Source of the DNA: Ardenticatenaceae bacterium | GTDB taxonomy: Bacteria; Chloroflexota; Anaerolineae; Promineifilales; Promineifilaceae | Assembly (NCBI GenBank): GCA_020634495.1 | Contig: JACKBR010000006.1 | Location: 77,472 to 141,471, forward strand | Length of the DNA stretch: 64,000 bases | Direction of reading: 5' to 3' | In this document: positions 8,834-17,430 of the stretch, one piece after another | Numbering within the stretch: the stretch's first letter is position 1 | Layout of the letters: each line of letters opens with the position of its first letter | Made by a program: the position numbers and the translations under genes | The notes under the pieces: model-generated | Seen by the model: the letters and a program-made list of their open reading frames with translations, nothing else | Told to the model about the DNA's origin: nothing | Database searches by the model: none

Positions 8834-9032
8834 CGTTAATAAACCCTTGTTCCTTATTAGTTAAATATTGGTTGATTTAAACTAATGATTCAAATTTATA
8901 CAAAAGCGAAAAGCGCACTGCTTTTCTGGGGCAAAGTTCTGAGGCATTAAAAATGTACTGCCTAGAATGTTTGCCATTTTCACAACAATACCCCGCCATC
9001 CTGTGTTCCGTTACAAGATAGACGGGGCAGAG

Positions 9033-9105
9033 AGCCCACGATGGGACTTGAACCCATGACCTCATTCTTACCAAGAATGTGCTCTGCCGCCTGAGCTACG
9101 TGGGC
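9033..9105 (-). tRNA. tRNA-Thr (GGT anticodon)
   Basis: 73 nt. Acceptor GCCCACG / CGTGGGC; anticodon arm CATTC-TTGGTAA-GAATG gives GGT; T-loop GGTTCAAGTCC. The CCA end is not encoded. It is upstream of tuf in the same transcript direction. Confidence 0.96.
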
Positions 9106-9180
9106 AGCTTTTCCAAATTATGTAGTCAGTAGATTTGTTAACTAGGTTTAACCATTGACTGGCTACTAATGACAGGAAGA

Positions 9181-9263
9181 TGGGCCAGGTAGGACTCGAA
9201 CCTACGAAGGCTATCGCCAGCGGATTTACAGTCCGCCCCCTTTGCCACTCGGGACACTGACCC
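9181..9263 (-). tRNA. tRNA-Tyr (GTA anticodon)
   Basis: 83 nt with the long variable arm typical of bacterial tRNA-Tyr. Acceptor GGGTCAG / CTGGCCC (one G-U pair), anticodon arm GCGGA-CTGTAAA-TCCGC giving GTA, T-arm GTAGGTTCGAGTCCTAC. The CCA end is not encoded. Confidence 0.96.
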
Positions 9264-9409
9264 TAAAGATGTTTTGGATGTGTTAATTTGGAGCAAGCTG
9301 CTTGCGAACCAGAGGTAAGGTGCTTGGTATTTGTTTAAGCGCTATCTCTGGTTTACTAAAGCGATTCAATCTCGCCATCATTTGCTGATTTTGTTCTTGA
9401 AACACTTTA

Positions 9410-9482
9410 AGCCGACGATGGGACTTGAACCCATAACCTATGCTTTACAAGAGCATTGCTCTGCCAATTGAGCTACGTCGGC
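9410..9482 (-). tRNA. tRNA-Thr (TGT anticodon)
   Basis: 73 nt. Acceptor GCCGACG / CGTCGGC; anticodon arm ATGCT-CTTGTAA-AGCAT gives TGT; T-loop GGTTCAAGTCC. It is the first gene of the tRNA-tuf-secE-nusG block, just behind a strong promoter. Confidence 0.96.
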
Positions 9483-9540
9483 AAATATGTGGTTGCAGGC
9501 AAGTCGCCTCCGCTGCTCAATGAGCAACCTCAGGCGGATA

Positions 9541-9568
9541 AGTATAGCATTTGTACTTTTTTCGTCAA
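9541..9568 (-). promoter_or_regulatory. Sigma-70-type promoter of the tRNA-tuf block
   Basis: On the minus strand TTGACG, a 16-nt spacer ending in TGC, then TATACT: a near-consensus -35 and an extended -10. It lies about 60 nt upstream of tRNA-Thr(TGT). A GC-rich hairpin leader follows (CCGCCTGAGG and downstream). Confidence 0.8.
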
Positions 9569-9650
9569 ATAGATTTTTCTGAATTGTGTTGTTTTGCTGG
9601 CAATTTAATTTTGTTTGCGGGGATACAATCTTTTTCTTGTTGAGTTCGTT

Positions 9651-9656
9651 TATAAT
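9651..9656 (+). promoter_or_regulatory. Probable -10 box for the gene at 9698
   Basis: A consensus TATAAT ends 41 nt before the ATG at 9698, in an AT-rich region divergent from the tRNA promoter. No clear -35 is visible at 16-18 nt upstream, so this is a partial promoter call. Confidence 0.45.
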
Positions 9657-9697
9657 GGGGGAAGAATTAGCAATTGAGCGTTGTTTTGGGAGTTGTT

Positions 9698-10489
9698 ATG
9701 GATATTTCGGTTAGTGGGCTGAACGGCCGTTTAGCCTCTAAGCTTCCCCCTGAATTGCCCCTGGGTCTTGTATTTGTTGTCGGTCAGGTTGATAGAGTTA
9801 TTGATGATGGCTTTGTTTTGACCGAAGGGTCTCACCGGCTGCACTGTCGTATCAAGGGCAATGGGGAGATTCACCTGCAAGATGAAGTCCGCGCCAGCGG
9901 ACATTTGATGTTTGATGCGCAGAAGCTGCAATATTATTTGTTGGCGCGTGATGTGGAAGTTGTGACGGCCGAACCGCTTAGTGCCTCTGGCAGCTCGCGG
10001 GAGGTGTTGGCTGAAAGCGAAGGATTGCTGTCTGCTTTGTCTGCTGTGAAGGCCCGGGCCGATGTTGCCCCGCCTTCAGATGAAGGTATGCCCGTTTGGG
10101 TAAAGAAGCTGGCCCCACCAGAGATTCAGGCGGAGGGTGCAGGGCCTGACACGCTGGCAGAAGGCCAGCTGCCAGCTGCGCGGACTGAATTGGATGATGA
10201 GTTACTCTCTGTGCTGTCTCAGGCGATGGATAGCGAGGAGGATGTGGAGCTGACGCCAGAGCTGTTGGCAAAATATATTCCAACGGAACCCACGTTAGCG
10301 GAAGATACGGCCGTTACCACCAAAAGTTCCGCCAAACCAGCAGAGGAAGAGCCGTTGGCAGACCTGGCAACCAGCTATCGGCCTGTGAACCGGCAAGATA
10401 CCGATTGGCTGGTTATCTTGCTCATTATCAGCTTTTTTGTGCTGACTGTTGCGGCCGTTGTGACCATTGTTTTGCTGCTGGTGGGGTGA
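9698..10489 (+). CDS. OB-fold-like protein with acidic linker and C-terminal membrane helix
   Basis: 263 residues from ATG 9698, which has GGGAG 6-10 nt upstream; a TTG at 9674 is the only longer start. Residues about 20-95 show a strand pattern like a small OB barrel (LVFVVGQVDRVIDDGFVL ... VRASGHLMFDAQ ... YYLLARDVEVV). The middle (about 100-230) is acidic and low in complexity. The C-terminus has a DTDWL motif and one transmembrane helix (about 238-262). The plan is a soluble head, an acidic tether and a tail anchor, like the gene at 2105-2800. The ATP-grasp gene follows 49 nt later on the same strand. Function unknown; the OB fold is inferred from pattern only. Confidence 0.65.
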   Translation: MDISVSGLNGRLASKLPPELPLGLVFVVGQVDRVIDDGFVLTEGSHRLHCRIKGNGEIHLQDEVRASGHLMFDAQKLQYYLLARDVEVVTAEPLSASGSSREVLAESEGLLSALSAVKARADVAPPSDEGMPVWVKKLAPPEIQAEGAGPDTLAEGQLPAARTELDDELLSVLSQAMDSEEDVELTPELLAKYIPTEPTLAEDTAVTTKSSAKPAEEEPLADLATSYRPVNRQDTDWLVILLIISFFVLTVAAVVTIVLLLVG

Positions 10490-10538
10490 GCCAGTCAGAA
10501 TTTGTGAATTACAAAGAAACTATTAAAAGGAATCGATT

Positions 10539-11753
10539 GTGAGCGTGAATACTGCAAATGGGCCTGTGACAATAATGTGTCTGGCCAGTTACTTCAAAGG
10601 AACAACCTTTTTGACCGCTGCCAAGCAAGCAGGCTGCCAGGTAGTGCTGGTCACGCGGGAAAAACTACAGGGGGAAGCGTGGCCGTGGGAAAGCATCGAC
10701 GAGGTTTTTTACATGCCGCAGCTCGCTGCCCAGCCAGATATTATTTATGCCATTGCTTATTTTATGCGGGGATGGGCTGTGGATCAGATCATACCGTTGG
10801 ATGATTACGATGTGCTCACCGTGGCGGCTTTGCGCGAGCATTTTCGGTTGCCAAACATGGGGGAGACGGTGAGCCGCCATTTTCGGGATAAGCTGGCGAT
10901 GCGGGTGAAGGCTCGGCAGGAAGGGTTTCGGGTGCCGGAATTTACGGCCGTTTTCAACTACGATCACCTCCGCGAATTTATGGGCCGGGTGCCACCGCCC
11001 TGGCTGCTTAAGCCCCGTGCCGAGGCAGGCGCAATGGGCATCAAGCGCATGGAACATTCTGAGATGTTGTGGCGCAAACTGGACGAATTGGGCGATTTGC
11101 AATCGTACTTTTTGCTGGAACAGTTTGTAGCCGGGCCAGTTTATCATGTGGATGCCATTGTGTGGCAGGGCCAAGTGGTTTTTGCCACAGCCCACCAATA
11201 TTTGCAGCCGCCCATCGATGTGGCTCACCAGGGTGGTGTTTTTGTGACCCGCACGATGCCCCGCCAGGCCAAAGAGACCAAATCGCTGCTCAAGCTGCAC
11301 AATAAGCTGATTTTGGCCCTGGGGATGGAGCGCGGCGTGGCTCACACGGAGTTTATTAAAGGGCAGGATGGCGAATTTTACTTTTTAGAAACGGCCGCTC
11401 GCGTGGGCGGGGCAAATATTGAGCAGTTGGTAGAAGCATCGTCTGGAATAAATTTATGGGGCGAATGGGCAAAGTTGGAAACGGCCGCCCTGCGCAGTGA
11501 AGCGTACCAGGTGCCAGAAGACAAAGGCGAATACGCCGGAGTGATGATTTGCCTGGCCCGGCAGGAGTGGCCCGATTTATCTGGCTACCAGGACCCAGAA
11601 ATTGTGTATCGCATTCACAAACAGCAGCACGCCGGACTCATTGTTACTTCCGCCAAACACGAGCGCGTTGAGCAGCTCATCCACGACTACAGCCAGCGTT
11701 TTGCCCACGACTTTTTAGCCGTCGCTCCACCCTTGGATACCGCGCCAACTTAA
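10539..11753 (+). CDS. ATP-grasp domain carboxylate-amine/thiol ligase family protein
   Basis: 404 residues from GTG 10539, with AAAGGA upstream. ATP-grasp enzymes join a carboxylate to an amine or thiol through an acyl-phosphate. The N-terminal Rossmann-like domain (CLASYFKGTTFLTAAKQAG, residues about 13-31) is followed by a lid helix (HFRDKLAMRVKARQEGFRVPEF). The ATP-grasp core has PWLLKPRAEAGAMGIKR for the ATP lysine, YFLLEQFVAGPVYHVDAIV and the metal-binding end FYFLETAARVGGANIEQL. It resembles the carbamoyl-phosphate synthase large-chain/biotin carboxylase group, but no partner subunit is adjacent. The substrate cannot be told from sequence. Confidence 0.85.
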   Translation: MSVNTANGPVTIMCLASYFKGTTFLTAAKQAGCQVVLVTREKLQGEAWPWESIDEVFYMPQLAAQPDIIYAIAYFMRGWAVDQIIPLDDYDVLTVAALREHFRLPNMGETVSRHFRDKLAMRVKARQEGFRVPEFTAVFNYDHLREFMGRVPPPWLLKPRAEAGAMGIKRMEHSEMLWRKLDELGDLQSYFLLEQFVAGPVYHVDAIVWQGQVVFATAHQYLQPPIDVAHQGGVFVTRTMPRQAKETKSLLKLHNKLILALGMERGVAHTEFIKGQDGEFYFLETAARVGGANIEQLVEASSGINLWGEWAKLETAALRSEAYQVPEDKGEYAGVMICLARQEWPDLSGYQDPEIVYRIHKQQHAGLIVTSAKHERVEQLIHDYSQRFAHDFLAVAPPLDTAPT

Positions 11754-11809
11754 TCGGTGAATGGTGGTGGAAAACTTTCACTGAATACAGACCGACTGAA
11801 AACGGATTA

Positions 11810-12850
11810 CTAAACCCCGTGCTGCTGGCGGTATTGGGCAATGAGAGTACGAATGGCGCGTTGGTTAGCAACAGCCGTTTCCATCGGTTCCTTTAGCGCA
11901 GTTTTATAAGTTTCGTCCATTTGCTGCACTTTGCTAACGGCCGTATCCGCCTTAAACATCAGGTCGTCGCGCAGCGGTTTGATGAGCGATTGGTGCAGGG
12001 CGGTTTCATTGTTTTGGTCCCGGTTCAGCCAAATGTTGAGCGGTTGGGTGATGTTGGTGTCCAGTCCACTGATGGTGTTGGGCGTTTCCATGACCAGATT
12101 GGTGATCGATTGCATGATGGTGGTGGCCGTTTGCCCAATGCCAAAGGGGAGCCACTTTTTAACGCTGTCAAACCAGTCTGTGAGCATTTGCAAAAAGGGG
12201 CCGACTTGATCTACCACCTGGGTTAGCCGCTGTTCAACGGCCTGAAAATAGGTCTCAATTTTGCTAAGATGGTCGATAAGCCAGATACGGCCGTTGTCTA
12301 GCACCGGTATCTGCGTTTCAAAATTTTGCAATGCCAGTCGCCCAATTCGAATGCTTTCAGAGAGAGGGGGCAGGTCAGCCAGCATGTTGTCTAATCTGCC
12401 TGAAAAAGTGGTGAGGCCATTTTGTACGGCCGTTTCCATATCAACACCTTCCAATTGTTCGTATAGCGCCACCAGCCCAGCCATCACCCCAATCTGCTCA
12501 TTTGCCTGATTCAACTCCGCCGCCAAAGCATCTTGGCTGCTGCCAGACTGTTGCGTTTGCTGGAGGCTGGCAAGCTGGGTTTGGGCCGCTTCTAACGCGG
12601 TTTGCAGGCGGACATTTTCGGCCTGGGCAGAGGCCAGTTGGGTGAGTGCTTCTGGATTGCTTGTGATGTTGTTGGTAGGGGCAGAAACGGCCGTTGCAGT
12701 TGTGCTGCTGCTGGTGATGACTGGCGTGGTGGGTAGAGCCTGGTTGTAAAGCGCAGCTCCCGCACCTGTGGCCGAAGCAGCAACGGCCGTCTTTATCGCG
12801 TTTTTCAAAAAATCCCGGCGGCTCATCGCCTGGTCGTACTGGTTTGCCAT
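11810..12850 (-). CDS. Tat-signal coiled-coil exported protein
   Basis: 346 residues. The ATG at 12850 is chosen because GGAGAAAGGAT precedes it and because it places a twin-arginine signal at the very N-terminus: SRRDFLKN (residues 10-17), then a hydrophobic AAASATGAGAAL region. A Thr/Ser/Val linker follows, then a coiled coil (about 66-125, QAENVRLQTALEAAQTQLAS-type heptads) and an alpha-helical C-terminal half. It was probably folded in the cytoplasm and then exported or anchored. It diverges from the partner-switching operon at 13119, which may share its promoter region. I do not recognise a family. Confidence 0.7.
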   Translation of the reverse strand: MANQYDQAMSRRDFLKNAIKTAVAASATGAGAALYNQALPTTPVITSSSTTATAVSAPTNNITSNPEALTQLASAQAENVRLQTALEAAQTQLASLQQTQQSGSSQDALAAELNQANEQIGVMAGLVALYEQLEGVDMETAVQNGLTTFSGRLDNMLADLPPLSESIRIGRLALQNFETQIPVLDNGRIWLIDHLSKIETYFQAVEQRLTQVVDQVGPFLQMLTDWFDSVKKWLPFGIGQTATTIMQSITNLVMETPNTISGLDTNITQPLNIWLNRDQNNETALHQSLIKPLRDDLMFKADTAVSKVQQMDETYKTALKEPMETAVANQRAIRTLIAQYRQQHGV

Positions 12851-13118
12851 ATCCTTTCTCCTGCAGCAAAGATGACCACCATCCCAGATAATCACTTTGC
12901 AAAAGCGTTTCGCCTTTGCAGAAGATTGGCTCAACAAACACAACACGCCACAGTTGTGCCAATGGCCGCATTTTAGCACGAATGTTCTAGACATGGCAAC
13001 TGCTCAGGAAAATTGGCCTGCCAAATTTTGTAATTTCCGCTAATTCAGGGCAAAATCCGTTTACCTTGCACCCCGACAACTCAAGTTTGAATTTTTGTAC
13101 CCACAGGAGAAAAGCCGC

Positions 13119-13508
13119 ATGGAAATTTCTGTTTCGCAGGCAAACGGCCGTGTTCCCGTCACTATTTTTCATCTTCAGGGCGATTTAGTTGAGGAAGAAC
13201 CGCTGCGCAGTGAAGCTGCCCAGGCCGTGGGCAATGGCAGCCAGGCGATTTTGCTCGATTTAACAAACGTCCCCTACATCAGCAGCGCCGGTTTACGCGC
13301 CATCCAGGGCGTGTTTGAACTGCTCCATACGTCAAACAACACAGACAAAAGCGCTATGAATCGAGGTATTGCTGCTGGCACCTTCAACGCCCCCAATCTC
13401 AAGCTCCTTAACCCCTCTAAAAATGGGGCAAAAGCGCTGAGCGTCTCCGGCTATGATATGTTTTTGGAAGTTTTCACGGACAAAGGTAAAGCAATCAATT
13501 CTTTCTAG
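13119..13508 (+). CDS. STAS domain anti-sigma factor antagonist
   Basis: 129 residues from ATG 13119 (AGGAG upstream). STAS antagonists of the SpoIIAA/RsbV type bind an anti-sigma kinase when dephosphorylated. The core motif VPYISSAGLRAI contains the conserved Ser pair (55-56) that is the usual phosphorylation site. An insert of about 25 residues, rich in N, T and G, splits helix 2 from the next strand (LKLLNPSK); the STAS protein at 14067 has a similar insert. The HATPase gene follows 8 nt later, so the pair is almost certainly translationally linked and the products are likely partners. Confidence 0.88.
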   Translation: MEISVSQANGRVPVTIFHLQGDLVEEEPLRSEAAQAVGNGSQAILLDLTNVPYISSAGLRAIQGVFELLHTSNNTDKSAMNRGIAAGTFNAPNLKLLNPSKNGAKALSVSGYDMFLEVFTDKGKAINSF

Positions 13509-13516
13509 CCATTCCT

Positions 13517-13936
13517 ATGGAAAAACTCGGTTCCTATGCCCAAACGCTTAGCCTGGGTGAGGCGATGTCTGCCTTTCGCCAGCAGGTGGAGCAAGATTTG
13601 TTGCGCTGCGGCGCGGCTCCAGATGCTGTGGCCGACATGATCATTGCCCTGAACGAGGCCCTGGCAAACGTGGTGCGGCATGGCTACCAGCAGCCGGGGT
13701 GGGTGGAGCTGACGCTTTGGCGTGAAGGGGATTCTTTATTGATAAAGCTTTTGGATAATGCCCCGCTGTTTGATCCGACTGGGGTTCCTACCCCAGATAT
13801 TACGGTGCCGCTGGGGCAACGGCCGTTTGGCGGCATGGGTGTTCACATGATGCGCAAGTTTGTCGATGAGCTGAACTACCAGACAACAACAGACGGCCGT
13901 AACCAGCTCACCCTGGTCAAATTCCATGCCTTTTAG
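13517..13936 (+). CDS. Anti-sigma factor serine/threonine kinase (RsbW/SpoIIAB-like HATPase)
   Basis: 139 residues, the usual length. The GHKL ATPase motifs are present: N-box NEALANVVRHGY (Asn46, Asn51), the D80-N81-A82 segment of the G1 box and the lid GGMGVHMM (105-112). Such kinases phosphorylate STAS antagonists and bind sigma factors. Two STAS genes flank it and a PP2C phosphatase gene follows, so the complete phosphorylation cycle is encoded within 2.5 kb. No sigma factor gene is nearby, so the output may be a distant sigma factor or another target. Confidence 0.9.
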   Translation: MEKLGSYAQTLSLGEAMSAFRQQVEQDLLRCGAAPDAVADMIIALNEALANVVRHGYQQPGWVELTLWREGDSLLIKLLDNAPLFDPTGVPTPDITVPLGQRPFGGMGVHMMRKFVDELNYQTTTDGRNQLTLVKFHAF

Positions 13937-14066
13937 CCTGGCTCATTTGGGAATTTTAGAATCAAACGGTTCGTGAAGCGTGATGCGTGACCAGAGGTAG
14001 ATCACATTGTGGGCAAAATCCCAGGAAATCTGAAAGCCCGTTATCCATTATTTTGTAGGAGGCAGC

Positions 14067-14483
14067 ATGAACCTTTCCATTGAAAAAGTGATTGCAAACA
14101 AACCGATAACCGTAATGAAAATTTACGGTGAACTGGACGGCAGCTCGTACCAGAATTTAATCCAGGAAGCGCAAAAGCTCTATGCCGCTGGCACCCGCCA
14201 TTTGCTGTTAGACCTGAGCGAGATGACCTTCATGTCCAGCGCCGGGTTGGTAGGATTGCACAGCGTTGTCAAGATTATGCGCGGGCAGCAGCCGCCCAAC
14301 ATGGCGGGCGGCTGGAGCGTCATCCATGAAGCATCTCATGATGTAAGCACCAGTACAGAAGTAGAGGCTGCCTGCAAGCTGTTGCAGCCCCAACCACGCG
14401 TGCAAAAAACGCTAAGCATGACGGGGTTTGACAACATTTTAGAGATTTACATGGATCGGGAAACGGCCGTTGCCAGCTTTTAA
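14067..14483 (+). CDS. Second STAS domain anti-sigma factor antagonist
   Basis: 138 residues, start ATG 14067 with GGAGG upstream. The STAS signature MTFMSSAGLVGLHSV (Ser57-Ser58) is intact. An insert of about 40 residues (containing GGWSVIHEASHD) lies between helix 2 and the strand ACKLLQPQPRVQK. The end MTGFDNILEIYMDRETAVASF parallels the first STAS protein (SGYDMFLEVFTDKGKAINSF), so the two are paralogues. A 130-nt gap separates it from the HATPase gene; the phosphatase gene begins 12 nt after its stop. Confidence 0.88.
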   Translation: MNLSIEKVIANKPITVMKIYGELDGSSYQNLIQEAQKLYAAGTRHLLLDLSEMTFMSSAGLVGLHSVVKIMRGQQPPNMAGGWSVIHEASHDVSTSTEVEAACKLLQPQPRVQKTLSMTGFDNILEIYMDRETAVASF

Positions 14484-14495
14484 GCCCACCCGCCG

Positions 14496-15617
14496 ATGAC
14501 CTTCTACGACATTATCCCCTTTATCGACGAAGCAAAGGCGCTGCCCTTTGCCGCCGGTGAAAAAATTTTTGCAGCGGGCGACAGCGGCACCGCGATGTAC
14601 TTTATCCTGTCTGGAGAAGTGCGCATCACCGTCGATGAACGTGAACTGGATTATTTGCGGCCGGGGCAAGTTTTTGGCGAGATGGCCCTGGTAGACAACC
14701 TTGTGCGCAGCGCGTCGGCAACGGCCGTAACGCCCAGCAAGCTTTTCCCCATCAACAAAACCCAGTTTGCTGCCCTGGCTCAACAAGCTCCCGCCTTTGC
14801 CATCGAAGTGATGTCCGTCATGTCTGCCCGGCTGCGCCGCTACATGGAAGATGAAGTTAGCCGTTTGCGCCTGCAAGAAGAGATGGCCATTGGCCAAAAA
14901 ATTCAGCTTAGCCTGCTGCCTGAAAGCTGCCCGAATATTCCAGGCTGGGCTTTGGTGGCCAATTATCAGGCGGCGCGTCAGGTTGGCGGCGATTTGTATG
15001 ACTTCATCCCCGATCCACATGATCCAGCCCTGCTGCATCTGGTCATTGCCGATGTAACCGGCAAAGGGGTGCCTGCTGCCATGTTTATGGCAGTTTGCCG
15101 CACCATCATTCGCACCGAAGTGCAAAACGGTTGTTCCCCCGCAGACATTCTAATTAGAACCAACAAGCAGCTCATGAACGAAAAGCGTTCGCTCCCTTTT
15201 TTGAGCGCATTTTTTGGTACGCTTCACCTGCAAACCGGTCAGCTAATTTATGCGATTGGGGGACATGATCGGCCGTACTGGGTGCAGGCCAGCCGGGGGC
15301 ACATCCAGCAGCTGGCTGGCAAGGGAATGCTGCTGGGTGCATTTCCTATGATTCACCTGGAGGAGTGTGAAATCACGCTGGCTCCAGGTGACAGCCTGAT
15401 TTTGTACACCGATGGCATAACAGAAGCCCGCAGTAAAATCGGTTTTTTTGATGAATCTAAGCTAGAAGCCATTTTGTCTAAAAACGTCTCTGCCGCTGCC
15501 AGCCAAATGGCCGCTGATATTTTGCAGGCGGTAAATCAATTCACCGACAGCCATCCCCAATCTGACGACATGACTTTGGTCGTTATTCAACGAGCGCCAG
15601 ACCCGGCGACTGGATGA
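14496..15617 (+). CDS. Cyclic-nucleotide-binding domain fused to PP2C (SpoIIE/RsbU-type) phosphatase
   Basis: 373 residues. The N-terminal cNMP-binding barrel (about 1-115) has MYFILSGEVRI and a phosphate-binding cassette FGEMALVDNLVRSASATA (60-77) with the conserved Glu and Arg. A linker helix (EMAIGQKIQLSLLPE) leads to the PP2C domain: GGDLYDF (164-170), DVTGKG (186-191), GGHDRPYW (255-262) and TDGITEA (305-311), holding the metal Asp residues. The predicted job is to dephosphorylate the two upstream STAS proteins when a cyclic nucleotide binds. The ligand (cAMP, c-di-GMP or none) is not determined by sequence. Confidence 0.9.
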   Translation: MTFYDIIPFIDEAKALPFAAGEKIFAAGDSGTAMYFILSGEVRITVDERELDYLRPGQVFGEMALVDNLVRSASATAVTPSKLFPINKTQFAALAQQAPAFAIEVMSVMSARLRRYMEDEVSRLRLQEEMAIGQKIQLSLLPESCPNIPGWALVANYQAARQVGGDLYDFIPDPHDPALLHLVIADVTGKGVPAAMFMAVCRTIIRTEVQNGCSPADILIRTNKQLMNEKRSLPFLSAFFGTLHLQTGQLIYAIGGHDRPYWVQASRGHIQQLAGKGMLLGAFPMIHLEECEITLAPGDSLILYTDGITEARSKIGFFDESKLEAILSKNVSAAASQMAADILQAVNQFTDSHPQSDDMTLVVIQRAPDPATG

Positions 15618-15675
15618 CAAGTTACCTCTCTGGCCCTGTGGCTTTGATGGGATAGGTCAGGTTTTAAAATTTGAC

Positions 15676-17430
15676 CTACTCTTGGGTTTCGGGGAGGAAA
15701 CGGCCGTTCGGCGTAGCAGTTGGTTCGGCATCGGGGTCTGTGTTGGGGGTGGGGCCAAAAAGGCCAATGCCATAGGGTGCCCAGGTGGGCTGGCTGGCCG
15801 GGGTGTCATCGGCGGTAATTTGGGTGGCGGCTGGCTGACCGCTGCCAGAAGCGGCCGTTTCCAAATTTATAATGAACAAATCATCATCAAAAATGAAGGC
15901 GATGTCTTGGCCGCTAGGCCCCCAGGCCATAAATTGGCGGTCGCGGGGGAAGGCGCTGTTTTCGCCCAGAGGCGGGTAAATTTGCCGGGCGTTGCTGCCA
16001 TCCTGATCCATCAGCCATAGGGTGTAGTTGCTGCGCAGGCTGTCCACCGGATCGGCCGTGCGTAAAAAGGCGATGCTGCTCTGGTTGGGGTTGGTGACCC
16101 AATGCAGATGGCCCCACATGCCAGTTTGGTCGATGAGCTGCTGGTTGAGGCTGGAGAAGATGTCGAACACCCAGCTATTGAATTCCATCTCGCGGTCATC
16201 ATCGCCGCCGTGGTTGGTAACGGCCACAAAACGGCCGTCTGGCGACCAGGTAAGCGTGGGCACCCAAACCCAATCGGCCAGCGTGTTGTAGGCGGTAAAT
16301 TCTTGCAGCTGCCGCCGCTTGAAGGCATTTTCGGTGGCGAAGGTGTCGATGAGGCCCACTTCATTGGCGTAGGCATAGGCCAGCATACGGCCGTCTGGCG
16401 ACCAGGCATAATTGCCGCCCCACCAGCCGTTCAGCGCCGGGTACGTGTCGATAAATTGCTCTGGATTGAAAGGCGTGCCGGCATTTTCAAAAACGTCGGC
16501 CAGCCAGAGATCGTTGTTGGCTTCCCAGCCAGGGGGCTGGTCGATGGGATCGGCGGTGGTATAGGCAATTTGCTGGGGGCTGAGGCGGTTTGGGTTCCAA
16601 TCGGCCCACAGCACATTTTCCACGCCCAGTTCGCGTGGCTCCGCACCGCGCTCGGTGCTAATGACCCACAGGCTGTTGCCGAAGCCGCTGCTTTGGGCCA
16701 GGCTGGCCGCTTCGCTGATGACGCGGGTGTAGAGCAGGTGGCTGCCGGTTGGCGACAGGCTAAAGACGCGGCCGTCCAGACCGTCGCCGGTGTTCAGGGT
16801 TTCGGGAACGGCCGTACTGCCCCGCATGAGAACGGCCGTGCCGCCGCTGATGATGGCCAGATTGCCGCTAAAATCCACGTTTCCCCGGTTGGCTCCAATG
16901 CCAATCATCACCAGTTCGTCTTGTGGCTCGGCCAGCACAACTTCATTGGTGCGGATGCGGCTCACTTCTTGCCCATCGCGGTAAACGATGCGGATGGTGA
17001 TTTCTTTACGGCCGTTTTGCCCGGCCTGCACAATTTGGGGTGGATCGTCGGCGCTTAGCCCGTCGGTGCGCACAAATTTGCGCTCAAAGGGGATGATCTC
17101 TTCAAGAACGTCTACGGTTTCGCTGACGCGCACCACGCGGACGGCCATTTCTGGCGTGAGGGGGGTAAACAGGGGCGGGTCCACTTCGTCCAGGTCGCCA
17201 ACGGTGACGCCTGCTTCGGCCAGCAGTTCGCGCACGGTGGCCGCGCCAGTGGTGAGGTTGAATTCTTGGCCATCCACCTGAAGCGTCAGGGGAACGGCCG
17301 TTGCCTCATTGCCATTCCCATTTGCCTGGACACAGCCTGCCAGCAGCAGCAAAAAAAGACAGATGATCAGTTTGCTGGCCTTTTGCCAGCGGCGTTCATC
17401 TGCCTTTGGGGTTGCTTTCTTGTTAATCAC
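15676..17430 (-). CDS. Lipoprotein with DUF348, G5 and WD40-like propeller domains
   Basis: 584 residues from GTG 17430. A lipobox LLAGC (Cys33) marks an exported lipoprotein. DUF348 follows (about 45-100; TLQVDGQEFNLTTGAATV), then a G5 domain (about 110-175, ending RTNEVVLAEPQDELVMIG). These are usually found in wall-binding proteins such as Rpf/YabE. Residues about 190-545 form a TolB/WD40-like beta-propeller with repeats such as WSPDGRMLAYAYA, TWSPDGRFVAVTNHG and WGPSGQDIAFIFD. A Thr/Pro tail ends the protein. It likely sits outside the membrane and may sense or bind cell-wall glycans. The start codon lies inside a CAGT-type repeat (see 17428-17514), with no ribosome site. Confidence 0.82.
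   Translation of the reverse strand: MINKKATPKADERRWQKASKLIICLFLLLLAGCVQANGNGNEATAVPLTLQVDGQEFNLTTGAATVRELLAEAGVTVGDLDEVDPPLFTPLTPEMAVRVVRVSETVDVLEEIIPFERKFVRTDGLSADDPPQIVQAGQNGRKEITIRIVYRDGQEVSRIRTNEVVLAEPQDELVMIGIGANRGNVDFSGNLAIISGGTAVLMRGSTAVPETLNTGDGLDGRVFSLSPTGSHLLYTRVISEAASLAQSSGFGNSLWVISTERGAEPRELGVENVLWADWNPNRLSPQQIAYTTADPIDQPPGWEANNDLWLADVFENAGTPFNPEQFIDTYPALNGWWGGNYAWSPDGRMLAYAYANEVGLIDTFATENAFKRRQLQEFTAYNTLADWVWVPTLTWSPDGRFVAVTNHGGDDDREMEFNSWVFDIFSSLNQQLIDQTGMWGHLHWVTNPNQSSIAFLRTADPVDSLRSNYTLWLMDQDGSNARQIYPPLGENSAFPRDRQFMAWGPSGQDIAFIFDDDLFIINLETAASGSGQPAATQITADDTPASQPTWAPYGIGLFGPTPNTDPDAEPTATPNGRFLPETQE

Noticed and set aside
8834..9032. Separate tuf promoter
   Set aside because: A TATAAA box is visible upstream of tuf, but no -35 at proper distance; expression from the upstream tRNA promoter is sufficient.
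16102..17058. Plus-strand 318-codon frame opposite the G5/propeller lipoprotein
   Set aside because: It is antisense to a gene with a lipobox and clear domains; the product has no recognisable features.
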